Positions 45,211 through 56,788 are shown, numbered from the stretch's first letter. The stretch: 64,000 nt of DNA from Gonocerus acuteangulatus (GCA_946811695.1 OX328125.1:42528709-42592708); one strand, 5' to 3'. Made by a program: numbers and translations. Notes: a model not told the origin generated them from the sequence alone.

Positions 45211-45260
<50 letters not shown>

Positions 45261-45396
45261 CATATATAATATATATATATTTATATATATGCATATACAC
45301 ATACACATATACACGCACACATATGTACATATATATGCCCACATACATACACATATGGGGTATGTATTATTAAGTAGCAGTGACCTAACCCGGACA
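45048..45396. mobile_element. Small inverted-repeat element carrying a hammerhead core
   Basis: The ends TGTCAGGGTTCGGTCACTGC (then TACTTAATAA) and TTATTAAGTAGCAGTGACCT (then AACCCGGACA) are reverse complements over 29 bases with two mismatches. Between them lie a hammerhead core (minus strand, 45,114-45,146) and a long (TA)n/(CATA)n tract (45,211-45,350). No target duplication was identified and no protein is encoded. Confidence 0.7.
45114..45146 (-). ncRNA. Hammerhead ribozyme-like core
   Basis: On the minus strand CTGATGA, then stem II GGCTTGA/TTCAAGCC, then GAAAC and GTCGG: perfect CUGAUGA and GAAA boxes with a strong stem II. An upstream ATGTC (element sense, about 30 bases before the core) could supply the NUH cleavage triplet with a 3-bp helix III, but helix I does not pair convincingly. 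The best-preserved core of this subtype; 17,455-17,487 is a decayed relative. Confidence 0.65.
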
Positions 45397-45481
45397 ATCC
45401 CTACCTTGCATCATCAACGGTCAACGATCTCCTCTGAACAAAATAATAACTGCTTCTATTTTAATCTTTCGAAATTAGACT

Positions 45482-45540
45482 AGGGATAAGAACGGAACCG
45501 CGCTAAGATGAGGCAGTTCCTGCGAGTCGGACTTTTTTTC
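45482..45540 (+). repeat. Solo end of the AAGAACGGA MITE family
   Basis: CTAGGGATAAGAACGGAACC, then GCGCTAAGATGAGGCAGTTC and CTGCGAGTCGGACTTTTTTT, nearly identical to the right end of the MITE at 24,422-25,130. No partner end is seen nearby. Confidence 0.75.
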
Positions 45541-46490
45541 TGTGTAGTGATGGACACATTTGACAGGGCTAGGTAAATCGCGAAGAGCTCGGCCGGACTC
45601 AACAATTATTTTATTGTTGGGTCCTGAAACAAACAATTGACGAACAATGTTTTTATTCTGACATCTGTGAAAGTTCGACCCCCGTAAGCTTCATCTATAC
45701 CCTTCTCCCATTGGCGAATAAGAGGAAATGATCTGTTACATCGGCGGTGCATTAGATCAGGGTAGAAGTTTGTCCATTACAATTACTCAAAACTTCATAA
45801 CATTAGTTCTACTCAAAATATTGTTTATATTTAAAGCTTAAGGGAAAAATGCTTAGAAATACTGCCAACATTTCAGAGATCTAACGGACAGAAATTGTGT
45901 TATGCATAGATTTGGTTTCCTATTACATAAACGGAGAGATTTACAAATTGGAAGAACCGCTGGTATAGGGTAGCCTAAGGCACAGCGGGGGAAGAGAAGG
46001 ACAAAAAAAAATAAACGGAGAGATACCATGAAAAGGGTTAATTCTATGAAAATTAAAGACAAAGCATCTCTTTAATTAATATATTATGTTTGAACTAGGG
46101 CATATCATAAGTCGGAATATTACAAATAAATACCTGTTAAAATCAGAGACTTTGTAAGAGTCAAACTGCATCAGCATATTATTAAACATTAATAATACCT
46201 TAGCTTAGAGAAAATCGGTTTTGATTGTACCAGTTTCAATTGTGACCAATCTCACTAATTTGAACAACCCTTTTTACCAAGACTTCATCAATCCTTTCTT
46301 CTTTATTGCGAGTATGTGCATATTTAGGATAGTATTTAGGATATTAGGAACACCAATATCCAAGATTACTGACATAAGCTCAGACATCAGACCTAAAATT
46401 CCTTAAACCGCATTATGTTGCTTATATTATGAAGCCCAAACAATGGGAAAGCTCTTGACAAAATTTTATTTTTAAGCGAGTATTTTTTAA
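45541..46490. other. Unassigned DNA
   Basis: A short hairpin AACAATTATTTTATTGTT lies near 45,600. Frames at 45,853-46,062 (minus) and 46,221-46,406 (plus) show no recognised domain. Confidence 0.4.
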
Positions 46491-47950
46491 CGAAGATGAT
46501 ATTTGGTGCAATAATACTTCTTGCATTTTCAGGTTCAAACACTTTACGGAAACGTGGAAAAGAGCTAAACTCATCGCCCTACCTAAATCTAAAAATGATC
46601 CCTCTCTCCCTACCAACTACAGACCTATTATTTTATTAAACATTCTATCAAAAGTATTTGAAAAAATAATATTAACAAGACTGCACAAGCACCTCAATGA
46701 AAGAAGATACTTGATTGATGAGCAATTTGGTTTCATAGAAAAACACCCCACAGTAGCACAACTAGCCAGACTAACCGACCACATTAAAAAACACCTCAAC
46801 GAAAAGAGATACACACGCTTAATACTACTAGACATCGAGAAAGCATTTGATACAGTTTGGCACTTAGGACTAATTTACAAACTCATCAACATTGGCACAC
46901 CATCCTATCTCATCCACACAATACACTCATTTATCTCCAATATATCCTTCTTTGTTGAAATAAAGTCATTTACCTCTAATAAACAACCAATTCCTACCGG
47001 CGTTCCCCAAGGTTCCTGTCTTAGCCCCACCCTCTTCAATATATACATCTGAAATACCTCTATCAAAATACACAAATCTCTCTCTCTTTGCCGACGACAC
47101 AGCCATATACACTAGCTCATTCAGAATAGACACCATAATAAACAGACTACACAAAAACTACAGGAAAATTCACAAATTCTATAAAAAATAGAAAATCAAA
47201 ATAAACCTTCCTAAAACAGATGCCATAATCTTCACAAAACGACGCCCAAATATCCTAAGCAAACTCAAACTGGTAAACCACAGTAATTCATGGACAGAGC
47301 ACATTAAGTATTTAGGAGTGACTTTAGATAGAGGCCGAATATTCACAAAACACATAAACAATGAACCCGAAGCTGCTAAAAATCTGCTTTATAAAATGTA
47401 TACTTATTTTAATAGAAATTCAAAACTCAACCTGCAAAATGAAATGATTATCTACAATAGTGTCATCCGCCCAGTCCTTTGTCATGCCTGCCCAGTATAG
47501 AGCTGCACATCAGCTACAAACTACAAAAAATTACAAATTATACAAAACGGCTGCCTCCATATAATCAACAACTATCCAAGATGCACAAAGATCACACACA
47601 TGCACGAAGAACTAGAAATAGCCACAATAACAGACTACATATACAAACATACTGACAAGGTTTTTGGACAACTAACACATTCCATCAATCCACGAATTAA
47701 ATACGACAAATCATCACTAACTAGACGCGTACACAGACGAACTAAAAACATTTTACTTGACAGACAAGAAGTAATGTAATTCAACTTAGTATTACAAATG
47801 TTCTGGGTTTTTTAAAAATTTTCCCAAAAATTGCAAAATTATTGAAATCAAACAAATTCCTATAAATTAGCTGAAACATGTTTATGATACTGTACATGGT
47901 ATAAATACTTGTGTATGATATGTAAATAAAGCTTTATTGATTGATTGAAT
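46491..47950 (+). pseudogene. 5'-truncated LINE with decayed reverse transcriptase
   Basis: The plus strand reads TWKRAKLIALPKSKNDPSLP, TNYRPIILLNILSKVFEKII, LLDIEKAFDTVWHLGLIYKL and IPTGVPQGSCLSPTLFNIY. A one-base shift near 47,046 follows, then LFADDTAIYTSS (catalytic FADD at 47,087-47,098), stops near 47,191 and 47,498, and the thumb/C-terminal text WTEHIKYLGVTLDRG and LTRRVHRRTKNILLDRQEV. The 3' end is AATAAAGCTTTATTGATTGA with a (TTGA)n-type terminus rather than an A-tail. The endonuclease and ORF1 are gone. Its sequence differs from the Jockey-like element at 35-40 kb, so it is a separate LINE lineage. Confidence 0.88.
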
Positions 47951-48739
47951 AATACTTCGTCTAGATCAATGGGTTAAAAGTTCGTTAACCAACATAAATC
48001 ACCCACGGAAGAATCATTATAGAGGAAACTTATGCGCAGGATATCCCAAGGTATCCTTAACTGTTTTGAAAATATTTTGAAAAATTATATTCTTAGTTTC
48101 AGACACGACGGATTATACAAAATATTTACCACATAACTACCAAAGGAAATGTTAAAAATAGTACATTGTGTTAACGATTTCCAAACGAAGAGATTAATCT
48201 TAAATCTTCAAAAATGATTACTCCTATTCGAGAGAAGCTAATTAGATTTACAAAAAGAAACGTCGCTTTATCATTTTCGACAGGCCGATTTTGCACAGAA
48301 AAGCTCTTGTCTATTTCTTATGAAATATTAGACTAATAAATAACATAATTCATGCTTTGTAAGTAAATAATATAAGCTCATTTCGATATTTGGTGATTAA
48401 TTCCGGTTTTACGCCCATATTTCTTGAATTAAAAGCGTCAAACTCCCTTATCTCAGTATAGAAACAGTTAATGCATTGTTTTGATCCCTCGTGAAAAAAG
48501 TAAACACGAGGAAAAATGTAAAATGAAATCCCAAAGAGATAATTTTAGGGGCCACGACAGGAAACTGTCAATATCCTAAGAAGAAAAAATTCCCTCCACC
48601 TTCTCAACTTTTGCTGTAGAAAGACACTATTACAAATATATTTCTCACATTCTTACTGTTAAATTCAATTTAAAAAAAAAATAACCAATTAAAAACTCAG
48701 GCAAACCGCTAAAAAAAAATAAAAAAATAAAAAAAAAAA
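47951..48739. other. Unassigned DNA; traces of the hairpin TE
   Basis: At 47,957-48,110, CTTCGTCTAGATC, AAGTTCGTTAACCAACATAA and a GTTTTGAAAATATTTTGAAA-like stretch follow the order of the hairpin-TE body (minus strand), highly diverged. The rest is unassigned, with A-rich runs at 48,670-48,739. Confidence 0.4.
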
Positions 48740-48868
48740 GCGCTTCACGTTATTTTTCTAATCACTTAAGTGCAGTTAATCTGACAACTCAAATCTGGAA
48801 ATCATTGTAAAAAAATCAATTAGGAATTTATTATTTAAAAAAAGTACTTTCAACCATAATTTAAATAA
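48740..48868 (+). repeat. Dispersed repeat shared with 17,644-17,772
   Basis: Same GCGCTTCACGTTATTTTTCT...CTTTCAACCATAATTT text as the 17.6-kb copy, same orientation, followed here by a poly(A) run (about 48,869-48,892), which hints at a retroposed sequence with its 3' end on this side. Confidence 0.75.
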
Positions 48869-48984
48869 AAAAAAAAAAAAAAAAAAAAAAAAAGTTCACA
48901 TGAACGAAACCGACATTCGCTTCCCTACGTTAGAGAACCTATGAAACGTATACCAAAGATGATTGTGTGTGAGCGTGTGTATAC

Positions 48985-49125
48985 ATGTATATATATACAA
49001 ATTTGTAGTTATTTTCTTGATTTATAGGTATAGACACGTGAAATTTTCTAGTCGGCACTGCAACATCGCGTTGAAGTCAAAAGCGAGTTTTCTCCCTATA
49101 GAGGCAGAAAGAATAATCGCTAAAA
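48985..49125 (+). repeat. Decayed 3' end of the hairpin TE
   Basis: TATATATACAAATTTGTAG, then GAAATTTTCTAGTCGGCACT and TTTTCTCCCTATAGAGGCAG with GCTAAAA follow the order of the family's 3' end. The hairpin is largely destroyed. Confidence 0.7.
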
Positions 49126-50303
49126 ATATAATAATTTCATAGGTAATAATAAATTAAATTATGTAAAAATATTTTATTATCAGAAACCGCGCTAAAAAGA
49201 CGCCATTCTAGTGCTTCGGTCTTCTCGTGATAACGGTTGATCTAATTACCACTCTGACAGGCATGCCTATGTTCTTCTAAGTAGTTGTTTACTTACTCGA
49301 GTGGTCAGCACAGTGTACGCGTAGGTATGAGCCGGCTACCTTGTAACGAGATAACTGTTTGTCAGCCATGAATGGCCTATTCTTATTGGCCAAAGCACTA
49401 CTTATCTTGTATTTCTAAGTCATAGAAGACATTATTTTATGATCCAATTAAAGATGATATCTTGCCAATCTGGTAATTGACTTCTTACCTGGTCGTTAAG
49501 CAATATTTGACCATCTTTATGGGCTGATATAAATACTTTTGCACAATAAAAAGACATCAGCAGAATGAAATAAGCCCCTATAACCTACAGATATTGTAGA
49601 CATACTAAAAAGCCGTGGTTTATAGAAATAACAAATTACGCCTAAAAAGTCACGGCGATTTAAGCTGTTGATTATAGTCGTATTATGCTAATGGTACATG
49701 GTTTCAGAAATCGTATATCTTACAGTCCATAACACCAAAATTTCTCATTCAGGAACGGCTCCCTGGCCATGTCTGAGCCATCGGTGTTACGGTCACTATC
49801 AAATCACAAGAGTGTTACCATAACAAGCTTATATACATACACACACATAATTACATTATATTACGTATCTATCTATTTATATCTTTAAGTTTGTGAATAA
49901 CAAACACCTAAAAGTAAAAATAACTTCTTAAAAATTGTTTAAGAACAAACATATAAAAATAAAGATAACGAAGAAAATAGTCTCTATGTACAATTTCGTT
50001 CTATGCATTAAATGATTATATAGAGGAACAATAGCTCCCATGTACAATCACAGTCACACAAGGAGGATCCGATGTATAATAACGACATGATGAATAAATC
50101 ACGGCATGAGTGATTTTTCATTTATTATTAAAACCTTTCAAGGACGATGATAAAAATACAGTTTGAGTCATTTAGACAATCAAAGACAGTTTGACATATA
50201 TATATATATAGTGTTGAAATATAATTAAAAAAAAATTAAGTGGTTGTTGTAGTCTATATTACACACACATGTTAATTATTTGAGAAGTTTGGTCTGGCGA
50301 TTG
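49126..50303. other. Unassigned DNA; one TATA-like motif
   Basis: TATAAATAC (49,530-49,538) with AATAAAAAG 13 bases on might be part of an LTR or a chance match. No gene recognised. A short TA run lies at 50,198-50,209. Confidence 0.35.
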
Positions 50304-50740
50304 CTAAATTTTGTTAAAAATATTGTTGTATTTTAGAAAGGTAAGTATAGTATCGATATGGTGACTGTTATCACGGAGTAGTTCGTTCATGTCTCGTGGA
50401 TTTTCCATGCCTTGTCTCAAATTACTGTCTATCAGGATATGTTGAACTGTCAGATCTTGCACAATTTGGCACAATGGAATATCAGTCTTTGTCATAAGGT
50501 ATTCTTGAGTTATACGTGTGTGGCCTATCCTTAGCCTGGCCAACACTACTTCTTCTCGCCTTGAATCCCTATATGACGAAGCCCAGTCGCTTACGGGCTG
50601 TTTAATTTGTCGAAGTTTGTTTTCTGTTATGCCCGTCCAGTTCAATTGCCATTTGTCTTTTATGTCGTTTTTATTTTGCCATGAAATTTCTTTGTAATAC
50701 AATTTAAGTTCTTGATAAGTTGGTTCCTCCGTCACAAGCC
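50304..50740 (-). pseudogene. LINE ORF2 C-terminal tail, open over 143 codons
   Basis: The minus strand reads WQLNWTGITENKLRQIKQPV, SDWASSYRDSRREEVVLARL, RIGHTRITQEYLMTKTDIPL and LTVQHILIDSNLRQGMENPR. This is the conserved tail downstream of RNase H in an ORF2 of the I/R1/Jockey type. The first cysteines of the CxxC...HILxxC motif are partly replaced (CQIVQD, DSN), so the zinc-finger-like tail is damaged. It lacks the polymerase and is a 5'-truncated insertion. Confidence 0.82.
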
Positions 50741-50984
50741 TTGCTTTAAGTCAGCAGTCATACCTTGCCCTAAGTCTTTAAGTCCTGGCAGCCATCATTA
50801 TGTGATATACTTTCCAAATGTATGTAAATTGTGAATTTGCTCTATAATTTCTATGCATTAGGCTGTGTTGTGTACATGTTTTGTAACTGGAACGAACTCA
50901 AAGAGTCGCTACAGATGATTACATGTGTACAGGTGTGGTGGGTTAATGGGACGTTCTGTAGCACAAGAAAGATAGAAACGGAGC

Positions 50985-51215
50985 TACATATGTATATATC
51001 TATATATATATATATATATTTCTCTTAGAGCTATAGTAGCCTCATAAATGGTACGATTTCGTGAAAATTGAATTAAGAAATACATGGTCTCATTCGAAAC
51101 CAAGCCATTTGTCTTCGTTATCCAGTAAAATCGTTCCACCGGATGATGGTTTTTATATTTCTCGGGAGAAAATCGCAGCGCATAGGTTTTGGTGTTAGTA
51201 GTCCATAACAAATGA
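50985..51215 (-). repeat. Decayed copy of the hairpin TE (body and TA run)
   Basis: A TA run (50,993-51,020), AATGGTACGATTTCGTGAAA, TTCGTTATCCAGTAAAATCG and CCACCGGATGATGGTTTTT align in order with the minus-strand copy at 43.6 kb. Confidence 0.65.
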
Positions 51216-51988
51216 AGTGCAGAATAAACCCCTCACGTTATAACATCTCAATGCGGGATACCCTGTATTATATAATTTAGACAGTGATAAATGTATACCT
51301 GGTAGGTCAGCAGTGTAAACTGTAGTGTAGACGTGTAATTTGTTAGAGTTGAATTGATTTTCTGTAATCACAGCAGCAATATGAAGGATTCGGAAAGTGA
51401 TAAAAGTGTAAATAGATAATAGGATTAGCAATTAATATGAAAAAATAAAAGCTTCTTACTCTAGCTTAACAGTCCGTATACCTTTAGGACTTTTGTAACA
51501 CAGTACAATAATTCAACAAAAGGAAATATTTGTATTATTATATTAGTGTACTGTATTATTACATTAGTGTACTTCGCTGCAGTTTAATAAATGATTAAAT
51601 TTAAGGTTATGAAAATGTTGAGGGGCTTTTTCCGCTTTCAAAGTAGGCTCTAAACATTTTTCATAACGACTTCCCTTCAAGAAATATTAAATCTCGCTTC
51701 CCTTCTTAACCTTTAATACAACTTAAAGTTGTTCCGTTCATCTCTTGATTAATTGTTTACAAAAACTTTACAAGCTCTTGTTAAGAAAATACTTATGGTA
51801 CAAGAAAACATAGCGTGGCTTTGTATAAGAGAATCATTTATCATGAAATCCAACTATAAATATTATTCTATTTTGACATTAAAGAATTATTATTATTAAG
51901 TGAAACGCCATATGTTCTTTGAGATCTTGGCATTCAAAGTGCTAAAACGTGAGATACTTTCCATTTGTAATAGAATGCCACGAGATTC
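51216..51988. other. AT-rich DNA, nothing recognised
   Basis: No coding similarity or repeat structure seen. TATTATTACATTAGTGTACT is repeated locally near 51,535-51,570. Confidence 0.45.
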
Positions 51989-51996
51989 ATCTAGGG

Positions 51997-52164
51997 CAGA
52001 GTTGGGCAAACGTTAGCGCGCGCTAATATCTAATACCTTCCCGCTAATTTAGCGGAACTGATAAGAGCCTGCGCTAACGGTTAGCGCATAGCGACGGCAG
52101 TGCGCTAATCGCTAATTCACCTATAATGTTTAAATATCTTTGTAGCTAACTAGGAGGAATATTG
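51997..52164 (+). repeat. Left terminal inverted repeat of the fold-back element
   Basis: Unique (non-satellite) terminal sequence with repeated CGTTAGCG, GCGCGCTAA, CGCTAATTTAGCG, GCGCTAACGGTTAGCGC and GCGCTAATCGCTAA motifs, running to TAGCTAACTAGGAGGAATAT. The same sequence, reversed, is at 56,242-56,409 and 59,336-59,503. Confidence 0.88.
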
Positions 52165-55005
52165 AAGGTGGAATAAAAAAAGGATATTGGAAGTGTTATT
52201 ACAAAGGATATTGAAGGTCGTATTTGGAAGTATATAGGAGGTGGTATTAGGAAGGATATACAAGGTGGTATTAGGAAGGATATAGAAGGTCGTTTTAGGA
52301 AGGATATACAAGGTGGCATTAGGAAGGATATAGAAGGTGGTATTAGGAAGGATATAGAAGGTGGTATTAGGAAGGATATTAAAGGTGGTATTAGGAAGGA
52401 TATAGAAGGTCGTTTTAGGCAGGATATACAAGGTGACATTAGGAAGGATATAGAAGGTGGTATTAGGAAGGGTATAGAAGGTGGTATTAGAAAGAATTTT
52501 AAAGGCGGTATTTGGAAGGATATTGGAGGTGGTATTAGGAGGGATATTAAAGGCGGTATTTGGAAGCATTTTGGAGGTGGTATTAGGAAGGATATTAAAG
52601 GCGGTATTTGGAAGGATATAGAAGGTGGTATTAGGAAGGGTATTGGAAGTGGTATTAGGAAGGATATTAAAGGGGGTATTAGGGAGTATATAGAAGGTGG
52701 CAATAGGAAGGATATTGAAAGTCGTAATAGGAAGGATATAGAAGGTGATATTAAGAAGGATAATGAAGGTCGTATTAGGAAGGTTATAGTAGGTGGTATT
52801 AGGAAGGTTATTGGAGGTGGTATTAGGAAGGATATTAATGGCGGTATTAGAGAGGATATTGGAGGTGGGATTAGGAAGGATATAGAAGGCAGTATTAGGG
52901 AGGATATAGAAGGTGCTATTAGGAAGGATATCGAAGGTCGTATTAGGAAGGATATAGAAGGTGGCATAAGGACGGATATTGGAAGTAGTATTAGGAAGAA
53001 TATAAAAGCTGATATTAGGCAGGATATGGAAGGTGGTATTAGGAAGGATATAGAAGGTGGTATTAGGAAGGATATTAAAGGTGGTATTAGGAAGGATATA
53101 GAAGGTCGTTTTAGGCAGGATATACAAGGTGACATTAGGAAGGATATAGAAGGTGGTATTAGGAAGGGTATAGAAGGTGGTATTAGAAAGAATTTTAAAG
53201 GCGGTATTTGGAAGGATATTGGAGGTGGTATTAGGAGGGATATTAAAGGCGGTATTTGGAAGCATTTTGGAGGTGGTATTAGGAAGGATATTAAAGGCGG
53301 TATTTGGAAGGATATAGAAGGTGGTATTAGGAAGGGTATTGGAAGTGGTATTAGGAAGGATATTAAAGGGGGTATTAGGGAGTATACAGAAGGTGGCAAT
53401 AGGAAGGATATTGAAAGTCGTAATAGGAAGGATATAGAAGGTGATATTAAGAAGGATAATGAAGGTCGTATTAGGAAGGTTATAGTAGGTGGTATTAGGA
53501 AGGTTATTGGAGGTGGTATTAGGAAGGATATTAATGGCGGTATTAGAGAGGATATTGGAGGTGGGATTAGGAAGGATATAGAAGGCAGTATTAGGGAGGA
53601 TATAGAAGGTGCTATTAGGAAGGATATCGAAGGTCGTATTAGGAAGGATATAGAAGGTGGCATAAGGACGGATATTGGAAGTAGTATTAGGAAGAATATA
53701 AAAGCTGATATTAGGCAGGATATGGAAGGTGGTATTAGGAAGGATATAGAAGGTGGTATTAGGAAGGATATTAAAGGTGGTATTAGGAAGGATATAGAAG
53801 GTCGTTTTAGGCAGGATATACAAGGTGACATTAGGAAGGATATAGAAGGTGGTATTAGGAAGGGTATAGAAGGTGGTATTAGAAAGAATTTTAAAGGCGG
53901 TATTTGGAAGGATATTGGAGGTGGTATTAGGAGGGATATTAAAGGCGGTATTTGGAAGCATTTTGGAGGTGGTATTAGGAAGGATATTAAAGGCGGTATT
54001 TGGAAGGATATAGAAGGTGGTATTAGGAAGGGTATTGGAAGTGGTATTAGGAAGGATATTAAAGGGGGTATTAGGGAGTATACAGAAGGTGGCAATAGGA
54101 AGGATATTGAAAGTCGTAATAGGAAGGATATAGAAGGTGATATTAAGAAGGATAATGAAGGTCGTATTAGGAAGGTTATAGTAGGTGGTATTAGGAAGGT
54201 TATTGGAGGTGGTATTAGGAAGGATATTAATGGCGGTATTAGAGAGGATATTGGAGGTGGGATTAGGAAGGATATAGAAGCCAGTATTAGGGAGGATATA
54301 GAAGGTGCTATTAGGAAGGATATCGAAGGTCGTATTAGGAAGGATATAGAAGGTGGCATAAGGACGGATATTGGAAGTAGTATTAGGAAGAATATAAAAG
54401 CTGATATTAGGCAGGATATGGAAGGTGGTATTAGGAAGGATATAGAAGGTGGTATTAAGAAGGGAATAGAAGGCGGTATTAGGGAGTACATAGAAGGTGG
54501 CAATAGGAAGGATATTGAAGGTCGTAATAGGAAGTATAAAGAAGGTGATATTAAGAAGGATATTGAAGGTCGCATTAGGAAGGATATTGGAAGTAGTATT
54601 ATGAAGGGTATAGAAGGCGGTATTAGGGAGGATATAAAAGCTTATATTAGGAAGAATATAAAAGCTGATATTAGGGAGGATATAGAAGGTGGTATTAGGA
54701 AGGATATTGAAGGTCTTAATAGGAAGGATATAGAAGGTGGTATTTGGAGGTATATAGGAGGTGGTATTAGGAAGGATATTAAAGGCGGTATTTGGAAGGA
54801 TATAGAAGGTGGTATTAGGAAGGGTATTGGAGGTGGAATTAGGAAGGATATTAAAGGGGGTATTAGGGAAGGATTTAGAAGGTATTATTAGGAAGGATAA
54901 AGAAGGTGGTATAGGGAAGGATATTGAAGTTGGGATTAGGAAGTATATTGGAGGTGGCATTAGGAAGAATGTTTATGGGGTATTAGGAGGGATATTGAAG
55001 GTGGT
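52165..55005 (+). repeat. 24-bp satellite array with 696-bp higher-order repeat (left arm)
   Basis: About 118 tandem 24-bp monomers with core GGTATTAGGAAGGATAT. Marker monomers (for example the TCGTTTTAGGCAGGATATA variant at 52,412) recur exactly 696 bases apart (52,405, 53,101, 53,797), so 29 monomers form a higher-order unit repeated about three times between 52,340 and 54,460. The higher-order copies differ by only a few bases. Since 24 and 696 are multiples of three, several frames stay open for hundreds of codons (peptide GGIRKDIE on the plus strand, NTTFYILP and IPPSISFL on the minus). These are not genes. Confidence 0.92.
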
Positions 55006-55185
55006 AAAGGGATGGATATTCAAGAAAGTATTAGGAAGGTATTTAACAGTCTGTCAATTTCTGAGGTATTGTTTCCAAGGCACACTGCAAGTTTTCTGTT
55101 GATATCTTCCGCAGCAAATTGGTGCCGGTATTTAGGGCATTCCTCTATTATGTGCTACACAGTTATTCAAACTCCAATATCCTCC
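55006..55185 (-). pseudogene. LINE pol C-terminal fragment at the fold-back centre
   Basis: Between the opposed satellite arms the minus strand reads TV, a stop, HIIEECPKYRHQFAAED, then INRKLAVCLGNNTSEIDRLL. This is the HIxEECPxY zinc-finger-like C-terminus of a non-LTR ORF2. It is a single-copy spacer rather than satellite, and it is not the LINE found at 35-40 kb, which lacks such a tail. Confidence 0.7.
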
Positions 55186-56241
55186 TATATCCTCTTTAAT
55201 ACCGCCTTTAATATTCTTCCTAATTCAACCTCCAATACCCTTCCTAATACCAACTCCAATATCCTTCCTAATACCACCTCCAATATCCTTCCTAATACCG
55301 CCTTTAATATCCTTCCTAATACCACCTTCTATACCCTTCCAAATACCATCTTCTATACCCTTCCTAATACCACCTCCAATACCCTTCCTAATGCCACCTT
55401 CTATATCCTTCCTAATACCACCTCCAATATCCTCTCTAATACCGCCATTAATATCCTTTTTAATACCACCTTATATACCCTTCCTAATACCACCTTCTAT
55501 ATTCTTCGTAATACCACCTTCCATATCCTGCCTAATATCAGCTTTTATATTCTTCCTAATACTACTTCCAATATCCGTCCTAATGCCACCTTCTATATCC
55601 TTCCTAATACGACCTTCGATATCCTTCCTAATAGCACCTACTATATCCTCCCTAATACCGCCTTCTATATCCTTCCTAATCCCACCTCCAATATCCTCTC
55701 TAATACCGCCATTAATATCCTTCTTAATACCACCTCCAATAACCTTGCTAATACCACCTTCTATAACCTTCCTAATACGACCTTCATTATCCTTCTTAAT
55801 ATCACCTTCTATATCCTTCCTATTACGACCTTCAATATCCTTCCTATTGCCACCTTCCGTATACTCCCTAATACCGCCTTCTATTTCCTTCCTAATACCC
55901 CCTTTAATATCCTTCCTAATACCGTCTTTAATATTCTTCCTAATACCACCTCCAATACCCTTCCTAATACCACCTTCTATATCCCTCCTAATACCACCTC
56001 CAATATCCTTCCAAATACCGCCTTTAATATTCTTTCTAATACCACCTTCTATACCCTTCCTAATACCACCTTCTATATCCTTCCTAATGCTACCTTGTAT
56101 ATCCTTCCTAAAACGACCTTCTATATCCTTCCTAATACCACCTTGTATATCCTTCCTAATACCACCTCCTATATACTTCCAAATACGACCTTCAATGTCC
56201 TTTGTAATAACACTTCCAATATCCTTTTTTTATTCCACCTT
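55186..56241 (-). repeat. 24-bp satellite array, inverted (inner right arm)
   Basis: About 44 monomers in the opposite orientation to the left arm (plus strand reads CTAATACCACCTTCTATATC). It appears to hold about one higher-order unit, against three in the left arm, so the fold-back arms are unequal. It ends in the terminal sequence at 56,242-56,409. Confidence 0.9.
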
Positions 56242-56409
56242 CAATATTCCTCCTAGTTAGCTACAAAGATATTTAAACATTATAGGTGAATTAGCGATTA
56301 GCGCACTGCCGTCGCTATGCGCTAACCGTTAGCGCAGGCTCTTATCAGTTCCGCTAAATTAGCGGGAAGGTATTAGATATTAGCGCGCGCTAACGTTTGC
56401 CCAACTCTG
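56242..56409 (-). repeat. Internal right-end copy of the fold-back element
   Basis: A full right end ...GCCCAACTCTG lies here. The following bases (CATGTCAG) do not match the left target duplication, whereas the outer right end at 59,503 does. So this end is internal to the present insertion. Confidence 0.85.
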
Positions 56410-56690
56410 CATGTCAGTCAGCTGTCAAGGTATAATCCTAGATATCGAACCTCGCTGGATGTTGGTAGTGGAGTGTTACTGAGGTAAACAGGAGGGCATG
56501 ATCTCCGGTTGAGAGTGAGGGTTCCATGTCAGTCGGCTGTCAAGGTATAATCCTAGATATCGAACCTCGCTGGATGTTGGTAGTGGAGTGTTACTGAGGT
56601 AAACAGGAGGGCATGATCTCCGGTTGAGAGTGAATGTCACTTGTTTGCATTTTTCTGCGTTGATTTTTATTCTGCATCTTTCACTACAAA
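56410..56690 (-). pseudogene. Jockey-like ORF2 fragment with a 115-bp tandem duplication
   Basis: The minus strand matches the ORF2 region around residues 700-755 of the intact element at 35-40 kb: INAEKCKQVTFTL-like, CPPVYL, NTPLP and EVRYLGLYLDSRLTW. A 115-base piece is present twice in direct tandem (from 56,412 and from 56,527). It abuts the internal end at 56,409. Confidence 0.85.
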
Positions 56691-56788
56691 CTGATAGAGA
56701 TGGCTAGGATTTCTATCATATTAGGTAAATTTGTTTTTAATATTTATTTTGGAGCATCCGCAACTACAGCGATTCGAACAATCGTTAC

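Noticed and set aside
52146..56260. Open frames of 289 to 936 codons on both strands
   Set aside because: They cross a 24-bp tandem array (a multiple of three), are open in several frames at once, and encode only 8-residue repeats. No start context, domain or codon signal.
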